A stretch of DNA of 64,000 nucleotides from Apoderus coryli (taxonomy: Eukaryota > Arthropoda > Insecta > Coleoptera > Attelabidae): NCBI GenBank assembly GCA_911728435.2, contig OU452211.1, forward strand, positions 9,406,428 through 9,470,427, given 5' to 3'. The position numbers were made by a program, and so were the translations under genes. Below the pieces are notes generated by a model, which worked only from the letters and a program-made list of their open reading frames with translations, searched no databases and was not told the origin of the DNA. Position 1 is the first letter of the stretch, and the number at the start of each line of letters is the position of its first letter. Below, in pieces: positions 24,357 to 34,500 of the stretch.

Positions 24357-24692
24357 TAACTATAATCCCAGTCAAAACAGTATTTTCCTTGTCTTAACAC
24401 CATAAAGTAAAGTAATTTATTTTAATTAGAATACAAAGAACATCTGTGCAACACGTTATGTCTAAGATAGACATACGTTGAGAAACGTATAAAAACTTTT
24501 AAATAATGGGTCAACATCTTGAATTTACATTAGTAGAATACTATTTATAAGAATTGAGGCTTTAATAGGTGATACAAATGAAAATTAGTTTTTTTTTTGT
24601 ACGAAGAAGAGTGGGATGTATTGATAACACAGACGACGTATGCTCCACATAATTCTTTATATCAATGTTCAATTCGTAGGGATGGGATTTAC

Positions 24693-24732
24693 GCCAGACA
24701 TGTTTCGGAAAGACTGCTGCATCATCAGTGGC
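24693..24732 (-). ncRNA. Hammerhead-ribozyme-like motif (canonical core, weak stem II)
   Basis: On the minus strand: GCCA, CTGATGA, T, a stem II region, GAAA, CATGTC, TGGC. The outer GCCA and TGGC pair perfectly as a 4-bp stem I, the two core strands match the hammerhead consensus, and ACATGT is the same palindromic stem III as in the 4.8-kb copy. Stem II (GCAG against TTCC) pairs poorly, unlike GGAG/CTCC at 4.8 kb, so this copy is probably decayed there. The two are clearly the same family (shared TGATGATG, CAGTC-like loop and CCGAAACATGTC). Confidence 0.6.
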
Positions 24733-24924
24733 ATGACATAGAAACTTGGTGATTAGAGTGATGGGTTTTTAGACATGGAATATAAACACAAAAATGTGGC
24801 ATTTACCAACTCGTACAATACATTAGGAACGATATTGGCTTCTTTTTATATATCATTTTAACAAAAATGCGGCATACTGGCCAGTTGGCTTAAGCCGGTG
24901 CCATTAAAAGAAAAATTGATTACT

Positions 24925-25560
24925 TTACTATCGCGACAGTCGAGTGGTACGCAAAAGCTTTCTGAATTAAATAGATCATCGAGTTTGCTTTTTGAACAAC
25001 TTTAGAGACATGTTTTTCCCACATCAGGTCTTCTGATATAATGACTCCAAGGTCCTTGTGTTCGGTCAGAGCATGGAGCACCCAGCCGCCCAACAGTAAT
25101 TGTAAATGGGGATTGTTGTTCCCAATATGTAAGATCGTACACTTCTCAATATTCAAACACACCAGCCAGTCCTTCGTCCATGAGTCAAGTGCCAGCAAAT
25201 CACTCGTAAACTGTTCGAAATCCGTTAGAGGATTGCAATAAATCTTTCATCATCGTCCACATAAAAGTGCACCCTGGATTGAATCAGCTGAGCCAAGTCA
25301 CTGATATAAATCAAGAAAAGGAGCGGTCCTAGTACAGATCCCTGTGGGACACCACTGCTAACCTCGGAGTTATGGGAATTTGAATATCCGATTCTCACCA
25401 GGAAGCTTCGCTTCGTTAAAAACTTCTGTATAAAAACCAATATATTCCCGCTCAGTCCATAATGACTGAGCTTTTGGAGCAATCTTTTGAAAGAGACTTT
25501 ATCGAATGCCTTTTCGAAATCTAAATAAATGACGTCCGATGGGCGATTGCAATCATAAGA
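24925..25560 (-). pseudogene. Non-LTR retrotransposon reverse transcriptase remnant
   Basis: Minus-strand order: [20 protein letters not shown] (intact first catalytic D), [49 protein letters not shown] (textbook palm box), and FYVDDDERF, a YVDD catalytic pair. A frameshift follows near 25230, then WLVCLNIEKCTILHIGNNNP and EHKDLGVIISEDLMWEKHVS (thumb). This RT is better preserved than most here, with one clear frameshift. The endonuclease domain upstream and the 3' end downstream are missing. The subfamily (CR1- or Jockey-like) cannot be fixed by eye. Confidence 0.85.
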
Positions 25561-25582
25561 AGAGGTCCAATCATTTACACAA

Positions 25583-25830
25583 TTAATATTAAGAATCCAA
25601 ACTCTTCGAGAAAAAGGCTACTCGAATCGAAAATCACCAGAAGAATCGGACGAAGCACTTTGGTAGACGCTCACTTGAAAAACAGCGAAAACTACGGCAA
25701 CAGTAGGAAGGGAGCATCATGCTCTGCTACAGCTTAGCAAATTAGGGATAAAGCCGAAAGTAGTTCTTCTGTACGAACCATCCAGAGGGTAATAAAGAAA
25801 TGTCCGCACTTGAAGTAGAATTGATGTTGG
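25583..25830 (+). pseudogene. Tc1-like transposase N-terminal DNA-binding domain
   Basis: After TLREKGYSN and a one-base frameshift the frame reads RRIGRSTLVDAHLKNSENYG, then SRKGASCSATA, a stop, QIRDKAESSSSVRTIQRVIK and KCPHLK. This is the paired-type helix-turn-helix pair of Tc1 transposases: first domain ending IxRSxxxVxxxL, a GR-rich linker, second domain with SxRTIxRVxK. The catalytic domain is absent; position 25560 on the other side is an RT relic, so the two insertions abut. Confidence 0.7.
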
Positions 25831-26518
25831 CCATAAGAACCACTTGGGAAGCAATTCCAATGAATTTGTTAGTTCATTTATTATTATGCAAACTAAAAAT
25901 TTTCTACGAGCTCCGCTCCCAAGAAGCGCTGAATTCCTGAATAACAAAAACAAGCGAAATACATATCTCCGCGTCCCGCCGATTGGTTAAACTTACTTTT
26001 GTAGCACCTTGTAATAAAGTTAAGTGGAGTAGCCAGAGTTCAATTCCTTTCATCATTAAATAGAGACTATACCGACTAAGGCCGACAGCTTCAAAAAAGG
26101 AGATATAAGATAGCTTATGAAACTGAATAGGTACAAACCTTGCCTTTTGTTACCGTTTTATGTGATATTTTGGAATTAAAGAACTTTAATTATACGCAAA
26201 TACCAGAATTCACCTTATCTGTCTTCTTGGTGGAACAAAAAATTTACGTTTTTAAAAATCTTGGCCAACACATCATGTACTTATAAGAAATTAAAAAGAA
26301 TCATAATTTAATTAATAAAAGAAATGAAGGTGTCCACCATAATGATTTTCTCAATATACGTTTTTTTTATATCCCGAACTCCACTAGCTATTCAATAATG
26401 ATAATCGTGTTTCAGTACTTTTGTGCTGCAGAAGAGGTCCACGGATTTTTCATCCAGAGGCATACAGTAATATTTTTAACCAATTAACAATAAAAACACT
26501 CAATTATACACAAATACG

Positions 26519-26570
26519 TTGGCAACGTTTCGCGGTTTTTATTCCCACTTGTTCAAGCTTCCTCTGTCAA
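26519..26570 (-). ncRNA. Variant hammerhead-like unit, probably inactive
   Basis: The minus strand reads AGC, TTGAACAA, then GTGG and CCGC pairing as stem II with an A-rich loop, GAAA and CGTT. The layout matches the 30.0-kb units, but the core has C at position 8 opposite T at position 3, which cannot pair. Confidence 0.4.
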
Positions 26571-26649
26571 AAATGCAGTTGACACTTTTTGTGAAACCAT
26601 AGCAGTCCCGAACATAATTGGTACTAATATTGTGTACAGATAAAACGTT

Positions 26650-27350
26650 ACAAGTTCTTTTATTGCATATAAAAAAAATACAATCAATATTTAATACACA
26701 AAATTTCCAATTTATATGCAATTGGGCGAGATTCAGTTCAATCCCATGTCAGTGAAATCATCTGTTCAGCTAACCCATATACTTAAATTTATACAAAATA
26801 GAAAAACATTACATCACAAAAATACATACACAAATATAACACAAAATAAGACCCCGACAAACTTATTAAATTAAGACGAAAAAAATAGTAAAAACAACTT
26901 CGTACATAGCCAAAACAATCAATAACTTCAATTAAATTCCTTCTAACAAAATTATGGCTTTAATAATTAATAGTTTCCTTCTGAACATAGTCTTACTAGA
27001 GCTATTCCTCAAATCAATCGACCACGAACTCACGCATTTTGAGACGATATAAGAAAATGACCTTTTAAACATTTCTGTTGTATGATTTGGTATATTTAAA
27101 GAATTAGGAAAACGTACGTGGATATTGTACGAAACGCAGTTGCTGCCTTTTTTGCATATTCATCCAGTTGGTTTAGACATATGTGGCTGATTCTTTCAAA
27201 TTTTCTTTACCGAAGATGAGTCTCAGGCACGAATTCTGAAGCTTTTGAATACGGTTCCTGTCTGCTACAGTTAGGCAAGGATCATATATGGTATCACAGT
27301 AGTTCAAGTGTGAGAGTACCAGAGTATCACAATTTTAAGCTTTCTGTTTA
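26650..27350 (-). pseudogene. Non-LTR retrotransposon C-terminal region and 3' UTR
   Basis: The minus strand from 27350 reads LVLSHLNYCDTIYDPCLTVA and DRNRIQKLQNSCLRLIFGKE, the region after the RT thumb in Jockey-like elements. After a frameshift it reads FPNSLNIPNHTTEMFKRSFS and CVSSWSIDLRNSS, the C-terminal block. A non-coding tail follows, with an AATAAAAG signal near 26665 (minus strand). The RT palm is missing upstream, so this is a short 5'-truncated copy. Confidence 0.75.
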
Positions 27351-27879
27351 AAAATCCCCTTGTCTACTCGTACTCAAACAGAAGTGACTATACCAATAAT
27401 ATTGTAAATTCGTGTCGCAACATTTTAAACAGTGATACTGTAAAGTTTATAACTTCATAAATATATATATAAAAGAAATATGAGACTTTGCACACTGGGC
27501 TAAAGCTGCTTCTACTACTCTTGCCTTGACTACATATTATATCGTATACATACATTTCATTCCTTTACTGGGTAAGATGTTATATGTTGAACAGATGGCA
27601 AAATAAATATGTATGTATTTTGGGAAGGAAATAAAATACGACAACAGAAAAGAACAAAAATAAAACCTCAAACAACATGAACTCACGTTGGAAAAATAAA
27701 ACACAAAATTTGTGAGAAACTACAAACTAGTCTGTTCACAACATGTAGACCGATAATATATTCGCTAAATTTGAAATTGTAAAATCCAAAAGTTTGGATA
27801 TTTAGATTTCTTGCCAAATACGACTGTATACCAGGGAAAACTTCATTGATTTATCGAAAATATACCTTTGCCGCGTAAT

Positions 27880-28795
27880 TCCTAAAACAGATGCACTTGA
27901 ACTTGAACTGAAAAGGGAAGCGTAAGTGGAAAATAATGGAAGTAGCGGTCGTTTGGAGTCTTTCGTTGTGCGAACTGGAAAAGATAAGAATACAGAATTG
28001 GACAGACAAATAGCCAAAGCCATTTACGCAACAAATTGCAGATATAGAGGGTTTGGTCAGAACGGAATGATATAAAGTAGCTGAGTGTAGGAGCCTTCTA
28101 TTCTGAGAACAATAGGGGCCCTAAGATGGAGCACTGAGGTCCTCCTGAGAAAATTCTGCTTGAAGCCGGGATGCCGTTGTTATATGGTTGTTCCACACAA
28201 TTACTTAGTTTGCGCTCCAAAGATTTAGAGGCATCGCATCGCAAGAACATATTAAGTAGTACAAATTGTGAAATACTTCAGAAATACCCATTTGCCAAAT
28301 GTTTGGCACAGAGAAAAAGGGGGCAAGAAATTGGTCTTACCTCTGGATGTTGGATGGAATACACTCTCAGATTGTCTTGAAATCTATGTAAGGCCAAAAT
28401 TGTTAATAATATGTGAAGAGCATAAAGATCAAATTGATTCAGTGATTTTTAAAGAAGTTTCATTTATCTATGTTAAAAAGATGGCTGAATATTTTCTACA
28501 GTTGCTAAAAGTAATTTCTATAGCACTGGATGCAATAAAACAAAAAGGTGCGTTTTTATCCCAAGCAGTTTACATATGGAAAAAGTTACTGGCTATTTTT
28601 GACAAATTTGACGAAAGAAATTTGCGTCAAAATCAATCACTTAAGAAGAGATATGTTCAAGCTCTAACCCGATTTCACTTTTTGGCATATACGTTGGATC
28701 CCACAATAAACAAAGAAGAATATCCATTACTAGCTGGAGAAAAGAGAGATGGTCTAGACATTGTTTCCAAATATTTTGCAGACACAGGATTATTA
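27880..28795 (+). pseudogene. hAT-family transposase (internally deleted)
   Basis: Two blocks in order. 27883-28040 reads KTDALELELKREA, a stop, VENNGSSGRLESFVVRTGKD and TELDRQIAKAIYATN, the linker after the BED zinc finger. 28150-28795 reads GMPLLYGCSTQLLSLRSKDL, then in the +2 frame KKLVLPLDVGWNTLSDCLEI, LLIICEEHKDQIDSVIF, VSFIYVKKMAEYFLQLLKVI, LTRFHFLAYTLDPTINKEEY and ending near DTGLLPV. The second block is the RNase-H-like core with its WNT...SDCLE signature. The sequence between the blocks and the C-terminal dimerisation region are missing; one stop and one frameshift make it dead. A second copy of the WNTLSDCLE region lies at 40.4 kb on the other strand. Confidence 0.75.
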
Positions 28796-29222
28796 CCAGT
28801 AGAGCAGACTCCATATCTTGAGGCTTCTTGGGAATTGAGAAGCAATAAACGAAAGCATCTTTACGGATGCTTTACGGTTTTGTGTGCTTTCCTGGAATGG
28901 TAAGGGGCGCGTTCGAAAGCCAAAAGGTAAAAGATTTATGCAATGTACCTGTAGTTCCCGTCTTATCCACGACGAAGGGAAGGAATGCGCTGGAATACCA
29001 ATGGAAGATCGTACTGAGATGGTTTTCATTGAAGATAAAGCACATACAGTACAAAGATATACATTTGCCAACCACAGTGTTCAATTTCAATAGGGTAAAA
29101 ACAGCGGCGGAAAAGGTAGGTACATACTTTTCATTGGACGACCCTGTACAGAGACTGCGACAGAGATTGTCATATTCTTTCAACGCGCGGCAAAGTTTAA
29201 TGAAGCTGAATCCAAAATAAAG
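28796..29222 (+). other. Two overlapping open frames of unknown origin
   Basis: Beyond the hAT block the sequence changes. One frame (28834-29093) gives about 85 codons with a basic start (GRVRKPKGKR), two cysteines in CTCSSR and a tail HTVQRYTFANHSVQFQ. Another (28867-29220) gives 117 codons ending SFNARQSLMKLNPK. Neither matches a family I know. Composition is less AT-rich than the flanks, and a GACCCTGTAC word lies inside. Probably transposon-derived. Confidence 0.25.
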
Positions 29223-29538
29223 ATTTTTTACGTGTCTCAATAAAAAATCACCACCGAAAGTGCCTTCATCTTTGATGAATAAAAGCTGCTCGATATATAA
29301 TAATGAATGGAAAAGCTCGTAGCAAAGATGCCTGTGGCAGGTTTTTTGACTAAATAGAAATTTACTATATATAGCAGTCGATTATTTATTACAAGGAATA
29401 AAAAAAAGAAATATAAAGGAAAGGAAACCGTTTATCTTATGCTTCTCTTTTATCTCTGTACGCTGCTCTTGTGAATACAATGATGAATTTCCACCGCACA
29501 AAAAACAAAACAACAACAACAAAAAACAAGAGTAGGTA

Positions 29539-29557
29539 CATATATATATATATATAT
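29539..29557. repeat. (AT)n microsatellite
   Basis: About 19 bases of alternating A and T, preceded by an A/C-rich CAA repeat at 29508-29522. Confidence 0.9.
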
Positions 29558-29883
29558 TTCTGGCAGCATAATAATATGACAATAACGATTTCGAAACACC
29601 ACATAAATTTGAAAATTTCTATATATGTAAATAAAGATTATGCTTCTGACAGTATGTTCCCGGTGAAGTGAAATACTTCTATATTCATGAATAAACCTAT
29701 TATATAGGATAAGTTCGAAAAAGATTGGAATAAGCTTCCATTTGAATAGTCAATCCAACCAGAATCTGCTTGCAACTCTTGCTTTCTCGTTTAAATCACG
29801 AAAATATTCATTGGTGGAGTCTACACAAGCTGACACAATGAAGATCCATTGCTAATAATTTCTTATCCCTAATAATTTAATTC

Positions 29884-30127
29884 GAACGATGAGTCGTACA
29901 TTGTAGGAATTAAAAATGAGAAAAACTCTATTTTATCAACAATGCGACGTTTCGTAGCTTTATTGCTGCTTTTTCAAGCACTATCAAAGGAGTTAGAGTT
30001 CATAAAAATTGTAAAAATCTTTGACAGTGCTTGAAAAAGCAGAAATAAAGCTGCGAAACGTCGCATTGTTGATATCGTAGAGTTTTTGTAATTCTTAATC
30101 CCTACAGCCTACGACTCATCGTTGGAA
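29884..30127. repeat. Palindrome carrying two variant hammerhead-like units
   Basis: Arms 29884-29997 and 30023-30127 are inverted copies (over 100 bp each) around a spacer of about 25 bp. Each arm carries the same unit in opposite orientation, pointing outwards. Plus-strand unit: AGTGC (30026-30030) pairing with GCATT (30063-30067, one G-T) as stem I; TTGAAAAA (30031-30038) in place of the CTGANGA core; GCAG (30039-30042) with CTGC (30051-30054) as stem II; GAAA (30055-30058); palindromic ACGT as stem III; C30062 at the cleavage position. The minus-strand unit (29943-29983) is the same except GCAG faces CTAC. Confidence 0.7.
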
Positions 30128-31902
30128 TAATGAAGATCTTGTGAACAAACTTCACACCGAAAACGGATGTATTACACTTATATGCATACGATTCGGAATC
30201 GTAGTACCTTTGTTCCACCAACCAAAACCCTTAGGTTCTCATCCACCCTATTTCAATGGAAAATACGTCGACAATGCCGTCCTAGGTTGGCCATCATTCC
30301 CTAAGGATGGATTTCCGCAGATCCAAACTCGCACTCACTGCCTGCACCCGCGTCTTCATGTTCACCAGTTCTGTCAAGCGGTGAGTCATACAATCTCATT
30401 TGATGAAGATATTTCCCTAAGTTGCCTGTGTCCTGTCAGAATTCCCACGATTAGTCGAGCGAAACTTCTAGTCATGCCAGATATCTATGTCTTGTTAACT
30501 CATCCTATGTTGACTTTAAGACTGACAGGACTAACTCATTGATCTATCGTATACGACTTGCAGCAAGCATGTTTGACCAGTGGAATTGGTCTCCTTCTTA
30601 GATTACCTCTGCGCTTTTTTGTTGACATCCCGTTGGGGATGCTCCAATATCCTGTTCACATAAGCCACAACCACTAGCAGCCTTAAGGCAATCATGCTTG
30701 TCTACTATCTGCATAGAGTGTGATCGATTTGTCTCTGATATTTTACAGAAAACTTCATTTGCTGCGAGGCATACGATGCTGCTATGTTTTTCCATAAGGC
30801 AACTGTTTTTTCCACAGCCTGCGCCTTAATGGCCTTTGAGCCATCTACAATTTACGTTCATAAGCCATCTGTTAAGGCTGGCAACAAACAAGTATAGTTA
30901 CTGGGGCCTCAATTTGTTGATTTTAGCTATGGCAGAATCTCTAGGCAGATGCACGGTTGCCAGATTGTCTCAGGTCGTGTATAAGCTCAGGAACTTGAAG
31001 TTTATTTCATTGATGAACTCCTTAATGTCCATTTTTTTTTTTTGGGAAAATAGTGAGATGTGATTTTAATATATTTTAGCAGAGAAACTTAAATTCCAGT
31101 TAGAACATCAAAACCATTTTCAAATCCAATGTTGCTAGATATGTATTTTTTATTAATTTTTTTAATTTAACTTTTTCCTATGCAACCTTTCGTAATATCA
31201 AAAAAAAAAACCGACGTTAAACCTATTAAAAAGACATACTCTAGCATCCCATAGTGGGCAAGATTATGAAATTAAATTTTAAATAATTTATGTAGAACAG
31301 AGATGGAAATCTCTAAAACTTTACGAAACTGGCAAAAATGTTTTCAAACTAGAAGAAAAATATTTTAAAGTACAATGGTGGATTAAATCTGACAGTATAA
31401 TACTAGGTGTGTCTATAAAAGAACGAGATCTATGTAGCCTGATGTTCTTTTTCAGACGCAAACAAATTAGTTTGACCGTGACTTTCGTTTTTATAAAAGC
31501 TTTTGTTTTGTTTTCCGGAAAATGACAAAGTGTACTTTGAAGTTGCCTGTAAGTCAGCCGGTTCTAAACTAAAATTCCTATTTTTTTAAAATAGTTTATA
31601 AAATAAATTACATACTCTACAAAATGCAGCATAAAAAAACTTGTTTGCATAGGCGTTCATATTATAGTTCAATAGTACAAAAAGGGCCCAAAAATTATAT
31701 TATAAAAATGATATATTTAGCCTTTTTAGTAGTTGAATTGGTGTTAAAAATACTCGACAAAAAATTCGTGTGCCATAAACGTTCGTGGAGGAAAAAATAG
31801 CCGATGTCTACAATAAAAAAAATAGTTTTATTTGGAAATATAGCTTTTCACGAAAGAAATTTAAGTTCACACAATCTTTTGTATCTCAGAAGGAATTCTA
31901 TT
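30128..31902. other. Unrecognised stretch, partly less AT-rich
   Basis: Open frames at 30141-30542 (+, 133 codons) and 30598-30795 (-, cysteine-containing) have no motif I can name. 30.15-31.0 kb is visibly less AT-rich than its surroundings and could be an old transposon or gene fragment. 31.08-31.9 kb is plain AT-rich DNA. Confidence 0.35.
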
Positions 31903-32500
31903 GAATAATAATAAACAAATTTATTTGCAAACAAAAAAAAAAATACATACATAATACAAAATAATTAATTTATCAATTTGCAAAAAGGAGTTAATGAAAA
32001 TTGACGACACATATTAAATGAGGAAATTCAAATATTAACATGAATACATTTTTACAATACAGAAGTAATATAATAATATAAACACAATAATAAAACAATA
32101 TAAAAAAACAAAACAAAATAACAGCGTATATAATAGATTTGAGCAATCTACGCGATAATGTAATAATTTATATAAAAATTTAGCAGATCATGGGTTTCCC
32201 TTCTCCTAAGTCACGTTTGCCGTTCAACGCGTAACAGTAACATTCATAGATAGAAGTCAAATTTAACAGTTTTAATGTGTTTGGGTCATGAAAATTCTTA
32301 CTCAACTATTTCTAATGATAAATCCAAGCATTTGGGAAGCATGCGCTACAATTTTGTCGATATGAGCCAATAAAGTCATCCCTGCATCAAATATCAGACC
32401 CAACAAGTCCTTAAATTCATTTCATCCGAAATTGTAACAATAAAATAGTAATGGAGAACACCAAGAAAAATATATCCTCTCTATTATTGGCAAACAGGTT
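31903..32500 (-). pseudogene. Non-LTR retrotransposon thumb fragment and 3' end
   Basis: The minus strand near 32395 reads GLIFDAGMTLLAHIDKIVAH and SQMLGFIIRNS then a stop, the thumb-domain signature (DLGxxxD...HI...A...LGFI.R) of Jockey-like RTs. The remainder is a non-coding tail closing GCAAATAAATTTGTTTATTA with ATTATT repeats at 31903. A 5'-truncated copy. Confidence 0.7.
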
Positions 32501-33928
32501 TAATTCGGAAACATGAGACGGCGTATACCAAATTTCAAATAGCAATTTTATCGTCGTAAAATACTGGCAAAATCAAAATCAAATCAGTCAATTTTAAATT
32601 GGAATATTGTAGTTTCCAATATACTCTACCAATCTAAAAAAAATTGGATATGTTATAGCCAATATTTTATAAATATGGTGCCTCTCTAATATTTTCGATT
32701 TATTAAAATACGGGAACAATTGTAATAAAAAATTCACAAAATCTATTAATAATTCCGTCTCCACTTTATTGTTGTTTTTGCGCCGATACAACGTGATTTT
32801 AATGAAATTAAATATAAATTTTATATACCTAATAAACATCAGAATCTGCGCATTGCTATTATGCATTTTTAATAGACTGGACAACCAAAAAAAAACGTAT
32901 TATATTACTATAATAAAACTCACTACACTTACAATCTCGACTGCTAGAAAGTGAGCGAGCGAGATTCAGAATGCTTTTACGCGATGAATTATTTATTTTG
33001 TTACCTCTCATAATTTAAAAGTTTACCATGGCGCTATAAAAAAGCCAGAAAACTGGATGATGTTACACTAGATACAACTGTATCATATTTTATTTGCCCC
33101 ATTAGGATATAAAAAGCTGTTACGACGGATTTTAGTGAAACACAAATTAGTAGTTTGTACAACTAGTGTGGATCTGATGTCTATATCGAACACAAAGACG
33201 AAATTTCAATCGTCTCGAGTGCCAAATAGACAGTTCCAGTAGTGCGAACGCGCTAGAATAAATTTAGACGGATATAACAATGTTGAAGTCCCCTGAGACG
33301 ACTTATAAGACCATTTCCAGATTGTTTCGTTTATACCTTGCCGGGAAAGTTTTGGGGTGACAGAACCCCTTTTGAACTTAAATTGGCAATATAATCAGTA
33401 GATATTTTTGCTGCAAAAAGTGTTATCCTTGAAACTAGAAACTTAAGTTTATTAAAAGGCATAGAAACACATATTATCGAGACAGTCCTTTAACTAGCTG
33501 TTTTATAGATAAGAATACATTCTAACATCGATTGTAAGGAGACTAAATTTAGTAGAATAGTAATTTGATCATCGGTAGTATATAACTAACGCTTAAATCT
33601 CGTACCTACTTACTTACCTAACTACCGCAAACTTGCCAAAGGAGATTTTAATGGATACGGCAAATAGGAATACAGTGACGTACTTTTTTGAGGAGCCTAG
33701 TTCAGAATATAGATAATAATATTGATCTAATGGAATATCCAGTATATTTTAAGCCATTTTGATACATTTTTCAATTATCTTTCACGCAATATACAGGGAA
33801 AAAAACTCTTACGGGTCCATGTCCGATATACAGGGTGTCCAAGTTTGATTTTTAAAAAACAACATCTGATATTTATAATTTTATCGACTTTTGTAGCAAA
33901 ATGTCGATAAAAAACTGGAGTATTAATT
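32501..33928. other. Unrecognised AT-rich stretch with end-like words
   Basis: No gene. 33342-33362 is an inverted near-copy (one mismatch) of the word at 14177. ATACAGGG words occur at 33791 and 33830, the second in the fuller form ATACAGGGTGTCCAAGTTTG. Confidence 0.4.
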
Positions 33929-33973
33929 TTCTCCTGAGGATGCTAACATTGTTAGCGAAACGCGCGTCGAGAA
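33929..33973 (+). ncRNA. Hammerhead-ribozyme-like motif (best canonical match)
   Basis: All parts are present. TTCTC (33929-33933) pairs with GAGAA (33969-33973) as a perfect 5-bp stem I. CTGAGGA (33934-33940) gives C3 U4 G5 A6 N7 G8 A9. A single T precedes stem II GCTAAC/GTTAGC (33942-33947 with 33951-33956), six perfect pairs around ATT. GAAA (33957-33960) gives G12-A14 and base 15.1. ACGCGCGT (33960-33967) is a self-complementary stem III and C33968 is the predicted cleavage residue. Such motifs are known from Penelope-like retroelements. Flanks: an AT-rich leader and an A-rich stretch with GTGTTTTGGTGAAGTGGTAA downstream, shared with the broken copy at 17.7 kb. The extra T before stem II also occurs at 4.8 and 24.7 kb. 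Confidence 0.72.
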
Positions 33974-34171
33974 TAAAAAAAAAGTGTTTTGGTGAAGTGG
34001 TAAATTGTGTTTTAGTGTAATAAAAATACAACCAAACATTGGTAAAAATATAACATAACCTTCAAATCTCAAAATATTATTGTCTCTCTCTCTCTATTCA
34101 TCTACTAGAGATCACAACAAATTAGTCGATTACATAAAAAATGTATCGATTATAGAAGAAGAAAAAGTATA

Positions 34172-34250
34172 ATACAGGGTGTCCCAAATTCGATGGTTTT
34201 GCGGGTTATCTCGGTTGTTAGTAAAGATAGAAGGAAACGGGCTACTTTTT
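34172..34250 (+). repeat. Transposon-end word ATACAGGGTGTCCCAAATTC
   Basis: The same word, in either orientation, recurs across the window. It occupies the outer end of the DUF4817 element at 42.6 kb, so this is probably a stub of the same family, lost beyond about 34250. Confidence 0.5.
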
Positions 34251-34327
34251 TATTATTATCATCATCATCAAGCCACAATCAGAATTTTTGTTTTTTTGAA
34301 TTATTGGCTTATAGGACAACACAAATC

Positions 34328-34388
34328 TTATTCCATATAAAAATGCGACGTTTCGTAGTCTTTATTACTACTTTTTCAAGCACATAAC
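34328..34388 (-). ncRNA. Variant hammerhead-like unit, left arm of a split palindrome
   Basis: Minus strand: GTGC, TTGAAAAA, GTAGT and ACTAC pairing as a 5-bp stem II, GAAA, CGTC with palindromic ACGT, then GCAT pairing with the first bases as stem I. Compared with 30.0 kb (GCAG/CTGC) the second pair of stem II has changed from C-G to T-A on both sides, a compensatory change. Confidence 0.6.
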
Positions 34389-34500
34389 AAATAATCACAA
34401 AACTTATTTATTCACAAACAGAAATATAGACTATCACCATGTGTTAAATCTAACAACATCTCTCTCAGATGTTATTATTTCTATTGTTCAAAACACCATA

